Shown piece after piece: positions 5,374-5,380 of a stretch of 5,380 bases of DNA. A program made the position numbers and the translations under genes. Source of the stretch: Emticicia sp043780375. GTDB lineage: Bacteria; Bacteroidota; Bacteroidia; Cytophagales; Spirosomataceae. The notes under the pieces are model-generated. The model ran no database searches, had not been told where the DNA came from, and saw only the letters and a program-made list of their open reading frames with translations. Every line of letters begins with the position of its first letter. Position 1 is the first letter of the stretch. The stretch lies in the NCBI RefSeq assembly GCF_043780375.1, contig NZ_JAYWCU010000043.1:1-5380 (forward strand), written 5' to 3'.

Positions 5374-5380
5374 ATGAAAC
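5374..5380 (+). CDS. Possible start of the next gene, cut by the window edge
   Basis: ATGAAAC at the window end could be the start (Met-Lys) of a plus-strand gene. It is supported by the TAnnTTTG box and palindrome about 80-90 bp upstream and by the absence of any other plausible gene in the last 170 bp. Another ATG at 5310 is followed directly by TAG and can be excluded. Product unknown. Confidence 0.3.

Overview
The window is AT-rich DNA that looks like a Bacteroidota chromosome, probably Cytophagales-like. The evidence is codon choice dominated by A/T-ending codons, no convincing Shine-Dalgarno sites, a TAnnTTTG-type promoter box, secreted proteins whose signal peptides end in '-AQ', and a propeptide-like protein of a type common in that phylum. 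The genus cannot be named from the sequence.

Layout from left to right. (1) A minus-strand 144-residue secreted protein resembles only the signal peptide plus propeptide of a Bacteroidota subtilisin-like (S8) peptidase; the catalytic domain is missing. Its first codons lie in a 9-bp tandem repeat. (2) Divergent from it across 58 bp is a full-length cytosolic Xaa-Pro aminopeptidase (PepP type, M24B) with all five metal ligands. (3) A long imperfect hairpin made of 8-bp-periodic repeats begins at its stop codon. (4) Next is a two-gene toxin-antitoxin operon: an Xre/MbcA/ParS-type antitoxin, then a RES-domain toxin whose start codon overlaps the antitoxin stop by one base. (5) A secreted DUF1460 (AmiA-like) peptidoglycan amidase of the NlpC/P60 class follows on the same strand. 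(6) Convergent with it is a secreted amidohydrolase of the prolidase/imidazolonepropionase-like group, preceded by a 56-residue two-helix membrane protein; these two minus-strand genes may be co-transcribed. (7) The right edge is an intergenic region with a perfect 14-bp palindrome overlapping a good plus-strand promoter box. It probably drives a gene whose ATG is seven bases from the window end.

Four genes concern peptide or cell-wall breakdown: cytosolic Xaa-Pro cleavage, a secreted murein amidase, a secreted amidohydrolase that may be a dipeptidase, and a relic or stand-alone protease propeptide. They are not arranged as one operon. The toxin-antitoxin pair sits among them as an accessory module. 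I see no RNA gene, CRISPR array, transposase or attachment site, and no clear evidence of a wholly undescribed system. The most useful leads are the orphan propeptide protein, the two structured repeats, the right-edge palindrome/promoter, and the small membrane gene.
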